From NCBI GenBank assembly GCA_019359675.1, contig JAHHGX010000067.1, forward strand, positions 161,878 through 225,877: a DNA stretch of 64,000 bases, written 5' to 3'. Below are positions 8,368 through 15,364 of the stretch, piece after piece; within the stretch, counting starts at the first letter, position 1, and each line of letters starts with the position of its first letter. The notes below the pieces were generated by a model. It was not told where the DNA came from. It saw only the letters and a program-made list of their open reading frames with translations, and searched no databases. Source of the DNA: Calothrix sp. FI2-JRJ7. Its GTDB lineage: Bacteria > Cyanobacteriota > Cyanobacteriia > Cyanobacteriales > Nostocaceae. A program made the translations under genes and the position numbers.

Positions 8368-8466
8368 AAAACCTGTCAGTAAAAGTGGCGCCAGAATTAG
8401 TACGGCTAAGATAACCACCACAGTTACAGGGTCGATGTTGATAATGTTCTTGTCAGGTTGTGGCAT
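8356..8466 (-). CDS. 36-residue single-helix membrane protein
   Basis: A short gene not normally called. ATG at 8466 is preceded by AGAAGG six to seven bases upstream, a strong ribosome site. The product starts MPQPDKNIINIDP and then is one hydrophobic helix (VTVVVILAVLILAPLLL), ending TGFLGQ and TAA. Size and layout resemble the small subunits of photosynthetic or respiratory membrane complexes, but I do not recognise it as any known Psb, Psa, Pet or Ndh subunit. It ends tail to tail with the alpha/beta hydrolase, overlapping by 12 bases. Confidence 0.65.
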   Translation of the reverse strand: MPQPDKNIINIDPVTVVVILAVLILAPLLLTGFLGQ

Positions 8467-8824
8467 ACTGCACCTTCTATTAACTTCATAGCTAATTTTA
8501 CATAAAAATATCGTTTTGCTTCTAGATGGCTCGCAAAGAAACCCGAAATTTTACGGTTGGTGTCAGGCGCCTGTCTGGTGAAATATATAAATATAGGTAT
8601 ACTTACTAGATATTTCAGGGCTGTTTAAAATAGCTTTACTTTCGATTGAATATCTTTTGGTATAAACTATAGAACACTTTATAGTGTAAATTTGTCTTGT
8701 AAATAAATACAAATAAGTTTTAAATTTTAAGTTGAAATTTTGAGAAGTTTGATATTGAATCTCAAACTCAACATTTACAATCTAAAATTTATTTGGCTTT
8801 GGGTACCAACATAAAATAATTACT
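8467..8824. other. AT-rich spacer upstream of the PIN-PhoH gene
   Basis: This 358-base spacer must hold the promoters of the small minus-strand gene and of the PhoH gene. It contains one GGCGCC at about 8567. I saw no further reading frame or RNA gene. Confidence 0.5.
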
Positions 8825-10144
8825 ATGAAAAAAACCTTTGTCCTTGATACCAACGTTTTGCTACATGACCCGACCGCAATATTACGTTTTCAGGACAATG
8901 ATGTGGTGTTGCCTATTACAGTCATAGAGGAACTTGACCGTTTTAAGAAGCAAGCGGAAATGACGGGACGTAACGCACGTCAAGTATCGCGCTCTCTAGA
9001 TGCTTTACGTGAGCAAGGTCATTTAATTGATGGAGTCACAATTAATAACAGCGGTACCGTCAAAGTAGCTCTTTGTAGCAGAGAAATACTAAACTCGCTT
9101 CCGGTTGAACTCGCACACGGCAATGGAGATAACGCAATTCTTGCAGTTGCCCTGGAAATAAAACGGACGGGAGCATCGCACGTAGTCCTGGTAAGTAAAG
9201 ATACAAACCTACGTATCAAAGCTGACGTAGTTGGATTAGAAGCAGAAGACTACGAAACTGATAAAGTTGATATCGATGAACTGTATACAGGTACAGCAGA
9301 AGCACTTGTTGATACATCAGAGTTAGAAGACCTATATAAATTGGGATGTGTGATGCTTGATACCAAGTTTTTCCCCAATCAAGCTGTAACTCTTGTCGAT
9401 AAATCAAACCCTTCACACACAGGTTTGGGAGTAGTTAGCCACGGTAGAATTATTCCTCTAGCTAAAATTCCTAACGGTAGCGTTTCGCGCATTCAACCTC
9501 GTAACCGTGAACAAAAATTTGCTCTTGATTTATTATTGAACGATTCCATACCTTTGGTAACGCTAGTTGGCAAAGCAGGTACTGGAAAAACACTGCTTGC
9601 CATTGCCGCAGGATTACAAAAAGTTGCTGACGAACGTATTTACACTCGGTTACTTATATCTCGTCCCGTTGTCCCAATGGGAAGGGACATTGGTTTTTTA
9701 CCAGGGGACATCGAAGATAAACTCACCCCCTGGATGCAACCCTTGTATGACAACTTTGATTTAATCTTTGGTACACAAGACCCTTCCGGAAAACCAGCAC
9801 ACTGGCGCCGGGGACACGAAGAACTCATTGAGCGTGGTATGCTGCAAATCGAACCATTAACTTATATTCGTGGTAGAACCATACCCAAACAGTTTTTGGT
9901 TGTTGATGAAGCGCAAAATTTAACACCCCACGAGGTAAAAACTATCCTCACACGCGCAGGGGAAGGTACAAAAATAATATTAACAGGAGACCCAGACCAA
10001 ATAGATAATCCATATGTTGACGCAGCAAGTAACGGTCTAACCTACGTAGTAGAACGTTTCAAAGAAGAACCCCTAGCAGGCCACATCACTCTAGGCAAAG
10101 GAGAACGTTCCAACCTAGCAGAACGAGCAGCATTATTACTGTAG
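8825..10144 (+). CDS. PIN domain-PhoH ATPase fusion (PhoH2-like)
   Basis: Residues 1-150 are a PIN nuclease domain: FVLDTNVLLHDP with the first catalytic Asp, VVLPITVIEELDRF, and NAILAVAL. Residues 225-435 are a PhoH-type P-loop ATPase with Walker A GKAGTGKT and Walker B FLVVDEAQN, followed by ILTGDPDQIDNP. PhoH2-type proteins are RNA helicase/ribonucleases. The 439-residue length is normal. It is a single gene whose stop codon overlaps the start of a hairpin repeat (10141). The next gene starts about 100 bases later. Confidence 0.92.
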   Translation: MKKTFVLDTNVLLHDPTAILRFQDNDVVLPITVIEELDRFKKQAEMTGRNARQVSRSLDALREQGHLIDGVTINNSGTVKVALCSREILNSLPVELAHGNGDNAILAVALEIKRTGASHVVLVSKDTNLRIKADVVGLEAEDYETDKVDIDELYTGTAEALVDTSELEDLYKLGCVMLDTKFFPNQAVTLVDKSNPSHTGLGVVSHGRIIPLAKIPNGSVSRIQPRNREQKFALDLLLNDSIPLVTLVGKAGTGKTLLAIAAGLQKVADERIYTRLLISRPVVPMGRDIGFLPGDIEDKLTPWMQPLYDNFDLIFGTQDPSGKPAHWRRGHEELIERGMLQIEPLTYIRGRTIPKQFLVVDEAQNLTPHEVKTILTRAGEGTKIILTGDPDQIDNPYVDAASNGLTYVVERFKEEPLAGHITLGKGERSNLAERAALLL

Positions 10145-10209
10145 GGTGCGATCAGGCTATAACAATCTTAAAACGAAGCCAGCAATCTAGTGGCCTGATC
10201 GCACCTTAC
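10141..10209. repeat. GTGCG-type hairpin repeat, variant arms (copy 2)
   Basis: GGTGCGATCAGGC (from 10145) pairs with GCCTGATCGCACC (to about 10206), a 13-base perfect stem. The outer ends and the loop resemble the GTGCGTGACGC family, but both arms differ in the same way, so pairing is kept. It begins on the phoH stop codon. Confidence 0.85.
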
Positions 10210-10240
10210 TCACCAAATGTACATCAACCAAAAATCCAAA

Positions 10241-10597
10241 ATGTCCATAGAAGTTTACGGTATTCCTAACTGTGGCACCTGCAAAAAAGCTTTGCAGTGG
10301 CTACAAACTAATGAGATAGAGTACGAATTTATTAATACTAAAGAAAGCCCTCCTGCACGGCAATTAATCGAATCTTGGGTAAAGAGTTTAGGTTCGCTAC
10401 CAATGCGAAATACTTCAGGTCAATCTTACCGTGCATTAGGTGAAGAAAGAAAAACTTGGAGCGATGAACAGTGGGTTGAGGCTTTTGCTCAAGACACCAT
10501 GCTACTAAAGCGTCCTTTATTTGTAAAAGAGGAAACAGCTGTTATGGTTGGGTTTAAAGGTACAAATAAAGAAATACGCGATAAATTAGGGATTTAG
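10241..10597 (+). CDS. ArsC/Spx-family thioredoxin-fold protein
   Basis: A 118-residue protein from the second ATG (the upstream ATG at 10217 adds only MYINQKSK). It begins IEVYGIPNCGTCKKALQWL, a thioredoxin fold with a CxxC redox motif, followed by EYEFINTKESPP and the family's RNTSGQSYRALG and LLKRPLFVKE. This is the ArsC-like (YffB/Spx) family. Members act as glutathione-dependent reductases; a true arsenate reductase role is not shown by the sequence. There are no arsenic genes nearby. Confidence 0.85.
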   Translation: MSIEVYGIPNCGTCKKALQWLQTNEIEYEFINTKESPPARQLIESWVKSLGSLPMRNTSGQSYRALGEERKTWSDEQWVEAFAQDTMLLKRPLFVKEETAVMVGFKGTNKEIRDKLGI

Positions 10598-10677
10598 ATA
10601 CTGAGTATACTAAATACATGTATACTACAGCCGAGATGTGACAGAATCACTATAGTGTTGTAATTCATCCAGATTCG

Positions 10678-11091
10678 ATGTCTTCAAGTAATCAAACCCT
10701 CGATTTTGCAATCCAACGCTTGCGGGAAGTACGTCGCTTACTGCTGCGTCTGCACAAAGCGCTTTTAGATTCGGAACGTACCTTATATGAGCAAATATAC
10801 GGTCATATCCAGTCGAGTAATGAGTTCCTTGGGCTAGTTATAAACCATGAGTGGTTCAACTGGCTACATGGAATTTCGCAGCTAATCGTCCGAATGGATG
10901 AAGTGCTGTTTTCAAAACAGCCTGTAGCAATTGAACAGCCTAATGAGTTATTGGAGCAAGCTCGAACGTTGCTCCAACCTAATAATGAAGGTACACCTTT
11001 AGAGCAGCGATACTTTCACGCAATTCAACGCGACCCTAATATTGCTTTGATGCACGCTGAATTAGCACAGATGCTTAGTGTTGAGCGTTAA
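10678..11091 (+). CDS. Conserved helical hypothetical protein
   Basis: A 137-residue, all-helical soluble protein (IQRLREVRRLLLRLHKALL, then EQIYGHIQSSNEFLGLV and WFNWLHGISQLIVRMDEVLF). No signal peptide or membrane segment. The pattern of a helical bundle ending QRDPNIALMHAELAQML suggests a small conserved bacterial family that I cannot name. It stands alone between the ArsC-like gene and a converging glycosidase-type gene. Confidence 0.7.
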   Translation: MSSSNQTLDFAIQRLREVRRLLLRLHKALLDSERTLYEQIYGHIQSSNEFLGLVINHEWFNWLHGISQLIVRMDEVLFSKQPVAIEQPNELLEQARTLLQPNNEGTPLEQRYFHAIQRDPNIALMHAELAQMLSVER

Positions 11092-11115
11092 TATTTGTTG
11101 GAAGTGCGTGGGTGG

Positions 11116-12024
11116 TTATTTTTGGGTGGGGTTGGCATAAAATCCCAGGTGGTTGGCAACTGGACGAGCTACCATTGGCAGTTTTGTATGAATTGGTGCG
11201 TTAAGAAGTTTGGCGCCATTGGAGGTAGATATTGCCAAGGTTGTTGAACCTCCTCCGTCAAGGTTTAGTGCTGTATAGGCGCCTAATTCTGTTATAAATT
11301 TAGTCAATTCGGTTTTGGTTAGTCCTTCACTATATAAAGGTTGCTTACCATCTACTAAAACTAGCCATAACTTTTTACCTTCTTTGTCAACTGCTGCGGC
11401 AACACGCGGGTAAGGTTTATCTTTATTGTCAATTTTACTCTGGGTTTTGCCGCGTTGTATCAAAATTTCGGCACCTGCTATTCCATGAACTGTACCCGCA
11501 GGGCATTTTTCACCACCTGGAATTTGAACTTGGTTATTTGCTGCTAAACACAATACATTCCATTTAGGTTCTACTGGCGAATAGGTCTTACTATTTGAAA
11601 TAAGTTGTCCTAATACATTTGTAGTATTATTTGTATGCGGATAGTAATCCCACGGTGTAACTTCGCGAAAAGGATGAAAATAGCTACCGTTAATAGCTAA
11701 CTCTAATTTAAACTCATTAACGAATTCAGGTATAGTTTTGGCTATAGTTTCTGTATCTGTTTTTGGAATATTAGTACCTGAAGTGACAAATGGCTTGACT
11801 CCAGGCGCCGTTAAGTCGATGCTGATGATGTGTATTAAGACCGGACGTGGTGTAACACGCGCTATACGTTGATAGACAATACCTTGAAATAATTCACGCT
11901 GCTCTGCCGTGCGAGGTGGGCGTATAAAATGTAACCATCCATATAGTATTAATGGAAAACCCAGTATAATCGTTCCTATTATCAAGACAATATTTTGCTT
12001 ACGAATTTTGACTTGATGCTGCAT
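11116..12024 (-). CDS. Phosphodiester glycosidase family (NAGPA domain) protein, membrane-anchored
   Basis: 302 residues. An N-terminal hydrophobic helix (about 11-30, IVLIIGTIILGFPLILYGW) anchors it to the membrane or acts as a signal. The rest is a NAGPA/DUF2233 domain, with AINGSYFHPF, AAVDKEGKKLWLVLVDG and the signature ALNLDGGGSTTLAI near residue 255. The family removes sugar residues from phosphodiesters in the cell envelope; the substrate here is unknown. It faces away from the pentapeptide protein gene, with only 27 bases between the starts. Confidence 0.85.
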   Translation of the reverse strand: MQHQVKIRKQNIVLIIGTIILGFPLILYGWLHFIRPPRTAEQRELFQGIVYQRIARVTPRPVLIHIISIDLTAPGVKPFVTSGTNIPKTDTETIAKTIPEFVNEFKLELAINGSYFHPFREVTPWDYYPHTNNTTNVLGQLISNSKTYSPVEPKWNVLCLAANNQVQIPGGEKCPAGTVHGIAGAEILIQRGKTQSKIDNKDKPYPRVAAAVDKEGKKLWLVLVDGKQPLYSEGLTKTELTKFITELGAYTALNLDGGGSTTLAISTSNGAKLLNAPIHTKLPMVARPVANHLGFYANPTQK

Positions 12025-12051
12025 CGCTGGTTTTAGTTCCGAAAATTAAAT

Positions 12052-12864
12052 ATGGATTCTTCCCACCTTAACTTTACAAATCAAAATTTGCAAAATCGCT
12101 CGTTTAAAGGACTCAATTTGAATGGCGCCAATTTTAGTGGTGCGGATATTCGCGGATGTGATTTTAGTAACGCACAGTTAAAAGATGCTAATTTTACAGA
12201 AGCCAAAATTGGTCAATCGCCAAGAGTTTTTGTTTTTGTGCAAACAATTGCGTGTATAGTAGCTATTATTACGTTTAAAGCAGTCAGTGAAATGTCGTTT
12301 GGTGTACTTGGACGCACTCCTGAAGAGTCAGCCTGGTCTTACAGTGTGGCTTTGTTTGTTAGTTTAGGGATAGCGGGGTTGTGTGCTAGTTTTAGCGGCA
12401 TTACTAAGCAAAATTCTATTTTCCAACGTTTGACTACAATTATATCCGGCGCCGCTTCTGGAGCTTTGCTTGGATTTTACTATGGTGGTAGTACTCAAGG
12501 TAATAATCCTCAAATTGCGGTGATATCGGCAGTTGTAGCGTCGTTGGTTATGGCATTTGTATGCTTTAAGTTTAAAACTGGGTTTATTACGGTTGTGGTT
12601 GCAGTTGCTGGTTGTATTGCAAATTATGGGTTTGCTTTTTTACTTAGTAGTTTGGCGTTTGCCTTTCTAAGTATTCCAAATATTTTATTAGGAAGTATTT
12701 TGATATGTCTGACTTTAATTGCTACTGTATTGACTATGCTTTGTTTACTACAGGCAGTTAAAGAAATTACTAGTGTTGGTGTTACATCATTTAAAGGCGC
12801 CAATTTATCTAATGCTAAATTTGATGGGTCTGTTTGCAACGGATACAATGGATGTAACGGATGA
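12052..12864 (+). CDS. Pentapeptide-repeat membrane protein
   Basis: 270 residues. Residues 15-55 are pentapeptide repeats (SFKGLNLNGANFSG and following A(D/N)LXX units). Then come about five hydrophobic helices, and a short second block of repeats (FKGANLSNAKFDGS) before the end. The last ten codons (VCNGYNGCNG) are encoded by a TAACGGATG-type tandem repeat, which also supplies the TGA stop. The protein therefore ends in repeat-derived residues. Function unknown; pentapeptide domains form a right-handed beta helix. Confidence 0.8.
   Translation: MDSSHLNFTNQNLQNRSFKGLNLNGANFSGADIRGCDFSNAQLKDANFTEAKIGQSPRVFVFVQTIACIVAIITFKAVSEMSFGVLGRTPEESAWSYSVALFVSLGIAGLCASFSGITKQNSIFQRLTTIISGAASGALLGFYYGGSTQGNNPQIAVISAVVASLVMAFVCFKFKTGFITVVVAVAGCIANYGFAFLLSSLAFAFLSIPNILLGSILICLTLIATVLTMLCLLQAVKEITSVGVTSFKGANLSNAKFDGSVCNGYNGCNG
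12838..12864. repeat. TAACGGATG short tandem repeat, copy inside a CDS end
   Basis: Consecutive degenerate units of AACGGAT / GTAACGGATG overlap the last codons and stop of the pentapeptide gene. Other copies are at 19160, 42773, 57756, 60264 and 60379. Confidence 0.85.
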
Positions 12865-12877
12865 GTTATTTGTCACG

Positions 12878-12906
12878 TTGCAATGTTTTTATATTTTATG
12901 TAGTAT
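12878..12906 (+). promoter_or_regulatory. Predicted promoter of the aspartyl-tRNA synthetase leader
   Basis: TTGCAA at 12878-12883 and TAGTAT at 12901-12906 are separated by exactly 17 bases. Transcription would start near 12913 and give a leader of about 236 bases. Confidence 0.5.
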
Positions 12907-12912
12907 GGTTGT

Positions 12913-13148
12913 AACTCATGGAAGAGGAAAGACCCCTCGGAGAGGTTTACTCGAACGGGAAATGTTAGTTAAGGTGATTAGCATTGGCGGTTAGTAGGGT
13001 AAAACGTATGTGCAACGATACTGCAACAAAGTGTCATGTTCATGGTGTGCTGACTTTAAGTTAACAGTGCGCGGGATGTGGAAGCTGGATGGTACCGCCG
13101 TGAATACGGTTCCAGCGAGTAAAACTTAACCCATAAGGGTTTTTTGTC
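12913..13148 (+). promoter_or_regulatory. T-box-like tRNA-sensing leader of the AspRS gene
   Basis: The strongest part is at 13084-13116. GCTGGA pairs with TCCAGC (helix A1), leaving a 7-base bulge TGGTACC (13090-13096), then GCCGT-GAAT-ACGGT (helix A2). This is the layout of a T-box antiterminator, where TGGN binds the NCCA end of uncharged tRNA. Before it, GTGTGCTG (13045-13052) pairs with CAGTGCGC (13065-13072), like Stem III. After it, AACCC-ATAA-GGGTT plus T's (13128-13146) could terminate transcription or hide the AAGGG ribosome site. Stem I and the specifier codon are not placed with confidence; AAC triplets occur at 13013 and 13025. Confidence 0.55.
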
Positions 13149-14444
13149 ATGGTACTTTGCTCAAAAAGATTTATTGCTTCGTTGGAAGCATCGTTAACTG
13201 AAGAAGTTGTGATTTGTGGATGGATACTGCATCTGCGAGAACTTGCTCGTACTACGTTTATTGTCGTCAAGGATTGTAGTGGTCAAGTGCAATGTGTTGT
13301 AGCTTCTGAGTTGGTGCGAGAATTGAAGCTCAAACTCGATGAACCTGTGGAAATAAGAGGTAAAATTAAGCCCGATAAACGAGCTAAACTTGGTTTTGAG
13401 GTAGAAGTTATTGAGATTAATGTTCTTAATCAAGTATCTGTACTGCCTTTTAATTCAAGTTCAGATATTTCTGATATTGGTATCGAAACTATCTTGGCTT
13501 ACCGTCCGTTGTCGCTGCGTCATAGTGAGATAGGTGATATTTTTCGGATACAAGCTGCTATTTTGCAATACTTTCGGCAATTTTTAGGCGCCAGATATTT
13601 TACAGAAGTAGTCACATCCAAGATAGTATCTAGGGGAACTGAGGGTGGGACAAATCTGTTTGAAATCAAATATTTTGAACGCGCAGCATATCTTGCCCAA
13701 AGTCCGCAGTTTTACAAAGAGTATGGAGTTTCAGGTCTAGAGCGAGTGTTTGAGACTGGTTACGTTTATCGTGCAGAACCTCACGCAAGTAGTAGACATT
13801 TGACGGAATACTACTCTTTAGATTTGGAAATGGGATTTATTAACAGTGCTGAAGAAGTAATTGAGTTAGAACGAGAACTACTAACGTTTGTTTTTGAGCA
13901 GTTGAACCAAAACTTTCCAAGTCAACTGAAAAATTACAGAACAAAATTACTTCCCTCAATGTTGAATGTACCCACTTGGGAATTTACAGAATGTTTAGAA
14001 CGACTCAATCATCGCTTTGGTCGTAACGACCTTATTGACGACCTAGACCCAGAAGCAGAACGTCAACTTTGCCAGCTAGCGGAAGCCGAAACAGGAATAC
14101 CAGCGCTGTTTGTAATTGGTTTTCCTTTATCTGCAAGACCTTTTTACACACACCCGCGCGGTCATGAAGGCGCCTCACAAAGTTTTGACTTATTATTTGA
14201 AGGCATTGAAATTACAACAGGTGGGAAAAGATTACACAAACGCGAAGATTTAAAACAATCCTTAACAAATCGTAATCTTAACCCCGCTTCATTTGAAAAT
14301 CATTTACAAATGTTTGAACTAGGAATGCCACCACATGGAGGACTAGCAATTGGTTTAGAACGTTTAACTTCCCGAATCTTAAATTTACCCAACGTTCGAC
14401 AAGCATCACTTTACCCACGCGACAGGTATAGAATCACACCATAA
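13149..14444 (+). CDS. aspS: Aspartate-tRNA ligase, archaeal/non-discriminating type
   Basis: 431 residues: an N-terminal OB fold ([13 protein letters not shown], then [15 protein letters not shown]) and a class II catalytic domain. Motif 2 runs through [20 protein letters not shown], with [11 protein letters not shown] after it. Motif 3 is [13 protein letters not shown] with [10 protein letters not shown] at the end. It lacks the large insertion and extension of the usual bacterial AspRS (about 600 residues), so it is the compact archaeal type, often able to charge both tRNA-Asp and tRNA-Asn. In a cyanobacterium this is probably a second, acquired AspRS. It starts just behind a T-box-like leader, with AAGGG ten bases before ATG. 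Confidence 0.87.
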   Translation: MVLCSKRFIASLEASLTEEVVICGWILHLRELARTTFIVVKDCSGQVQCVVASELVRELKLKLDEPVEIRGKIKPDKRAKLGFEVEVIEINVLNQVSVLPFNSSSDISDIGIETILAYRPLSLRHSEIGDIFRIQAAILQYFRQFLGARYFTEVVTSKIVSRGTEGGTNLFEIKYFERAAYLAQSPQFYKEYGVSGLERVFETGYVYRAEPHASSRHLTEYYSLDLEMGFINSAEEVIELERELLTFVFEQLNQNFPSQLKNYRTKLLPSMLNVPTWEFTECLERLNHRFGRNDLIDDLDPEAERQLCQLAEAETGIPALFVIGFPLSARPFYTHPRGHEGASQSFDLLFEGIEITTGGKRLHKREDLKQSLTNRNLNPASFENHLQMFELGMPPHGGLAIGLERLTSRILNLPNVRQASLYPRDRYRITP

Positions 14445-14445
14445 A

Positions 14446-14512
14446 GTAGGGTGCGTGACGCTACCAACAACCTTGAAACGAAGCAGCTATCTAGTAGCGT
14501 CACGCACCTTAC
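14446..14512. repeat. GTGCGTGACGC hairpin repeat, copy 3
   Basis: GTGCGTGACGCTAC (14451-14464) pairs with GTAGCGTCACGCAC (14494-14507); the outer GTAGG / CTTAC extends it. It starts two bases after the AspRS stop and could end its transcript. Confidence 0.9.
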
Positions 14513-14523
14513 AAGTTGTTCAG

Positions 14524-15231
14524 TTATTGAATATCCTTCAAAGTTGTATCATAACCACCAAACAAATCTAAATAATCTAAAATTGAAGTACCAAATTCAT
14601 CGCGCGATGCTTTACCTTGTACCAGTAAATTTACCATGTTATCTGGGCCGCGTAAGTGCGTAGCGGCGAGAAGACCCGAAAGTGTAATAGTGATAGTTTT
14701 TGATTTATTACCATCTTTAAACTTGATGGGTTTATTAAGATACTGATTGATTGATTTGCCCCGCTGTTTGAGTAAAGAGTTTACGTCTTGCCAGTACACA
14801 GCAAAAGCTTCTTTGATTGCTGCTTCTTGTACTTTCGGGGAATTTAAAAATTTGTTTTTACTATCAATACCACGTTTGTTAGTCCATGTTCCACGCGAGT
14901 AATTCTTATCGGCGCCATTCCCATAGTAAACTTGTGCCTTGTAATAACCCAAACGTCTTAATAAAACTTCTGCAAACTGATACTTACCGAGAAAATATAA
15001 TTGAGGATTAACAAATGTATACGCAGCGGCGCCTGTTCTGCCTGTTTCACGTTCTCCAAGCGCGTTTAACATGTCTTGAAAGCTACCTTTACTTTTTGAA
15101 GCTTGATTTCGCTTCGTATTAACTATTTCAGCCTGTGTATATATATAAGGGTATTTTACATTGATAGTGTTATTCGTATCAGTAATTTTACTAGTTAATA
15201 ATTGCGTGATTAAAAGTAGTGTAGAATACAT
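14524..15231 (-). CDS. Lysozyme-like / peptidoglycan hydrolase-like protein
   Basis: 235 residues with a hydrophobic start (MYSTLLLITQLLT). The central part, MLNALGERETGRTG, FVNPQLYFLGKYQF and later LLAATHLRGPDN, resembles the lysozyme-like fold of phage-type and cyanobacterial muramidases. There the Glu in GERE would be catalytic and GKYQF is a common motif. The match is by motif only, so the enzymatic role is inferred. It stands alone between the AspRS hairpin and the kinase gene on the same strand. Confidence 0.55.
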   Translation of the reverse strand: MYSTLLLITQLLTSKITDTNNTINVKYPYIYTQAEIVNTKRNQASKSKGSFQDMLNALGERETGRTGAAAYTFVNPQLYFLGKYQFAEVLLRRLGYYKAQVYYGNGADKNYSRGTWTNKRGIDSKNKFLNSPKVQEAAIKEAFAVYWQDVNSLLKQRGKSINQYLNKPIKFKDGNKSKTITITLSGLLAATHLRGPDNMVNLLVQGKASRDEFGTSILDYLDLFGGYDTTLKDIQ

Positions 15232-15304
15232 GTGGTTGCTTAGATAAATTAGATATTATTTTAAACCTAAGCTATTTTTATACACATACAATTTATTCTT
15301 ATAC

Positions 15305-15352
15305 GTAGAGACGCGTTCACGTAGTGTCCCGCAGGGAATATATCGCGTCTCC
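15305..15352. repeat. GTAGAGAC hairpin repeat, copy 1
   Basis: GAGACGCG (15308-15315) pairs with CGCGTCTC (15344-15351). It lies in the spacer before the end of the kinase gene. Relatives with different core sequence are at 19801, 20895, 41546, 46453 and 57238. Confidence 0.75.
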
Positions 15353-15364
15353 ATCTATCGCTGT

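Noticed and set aside
12913..13030. A complete Stem I with specifier loop
   Set aside because: TGTTAGT/ATTAGCA with a GGTG-containing loop and two AAC triplets are suggestive, but I could not build a convincing full Stem I by hand, so no specifier is claimed.
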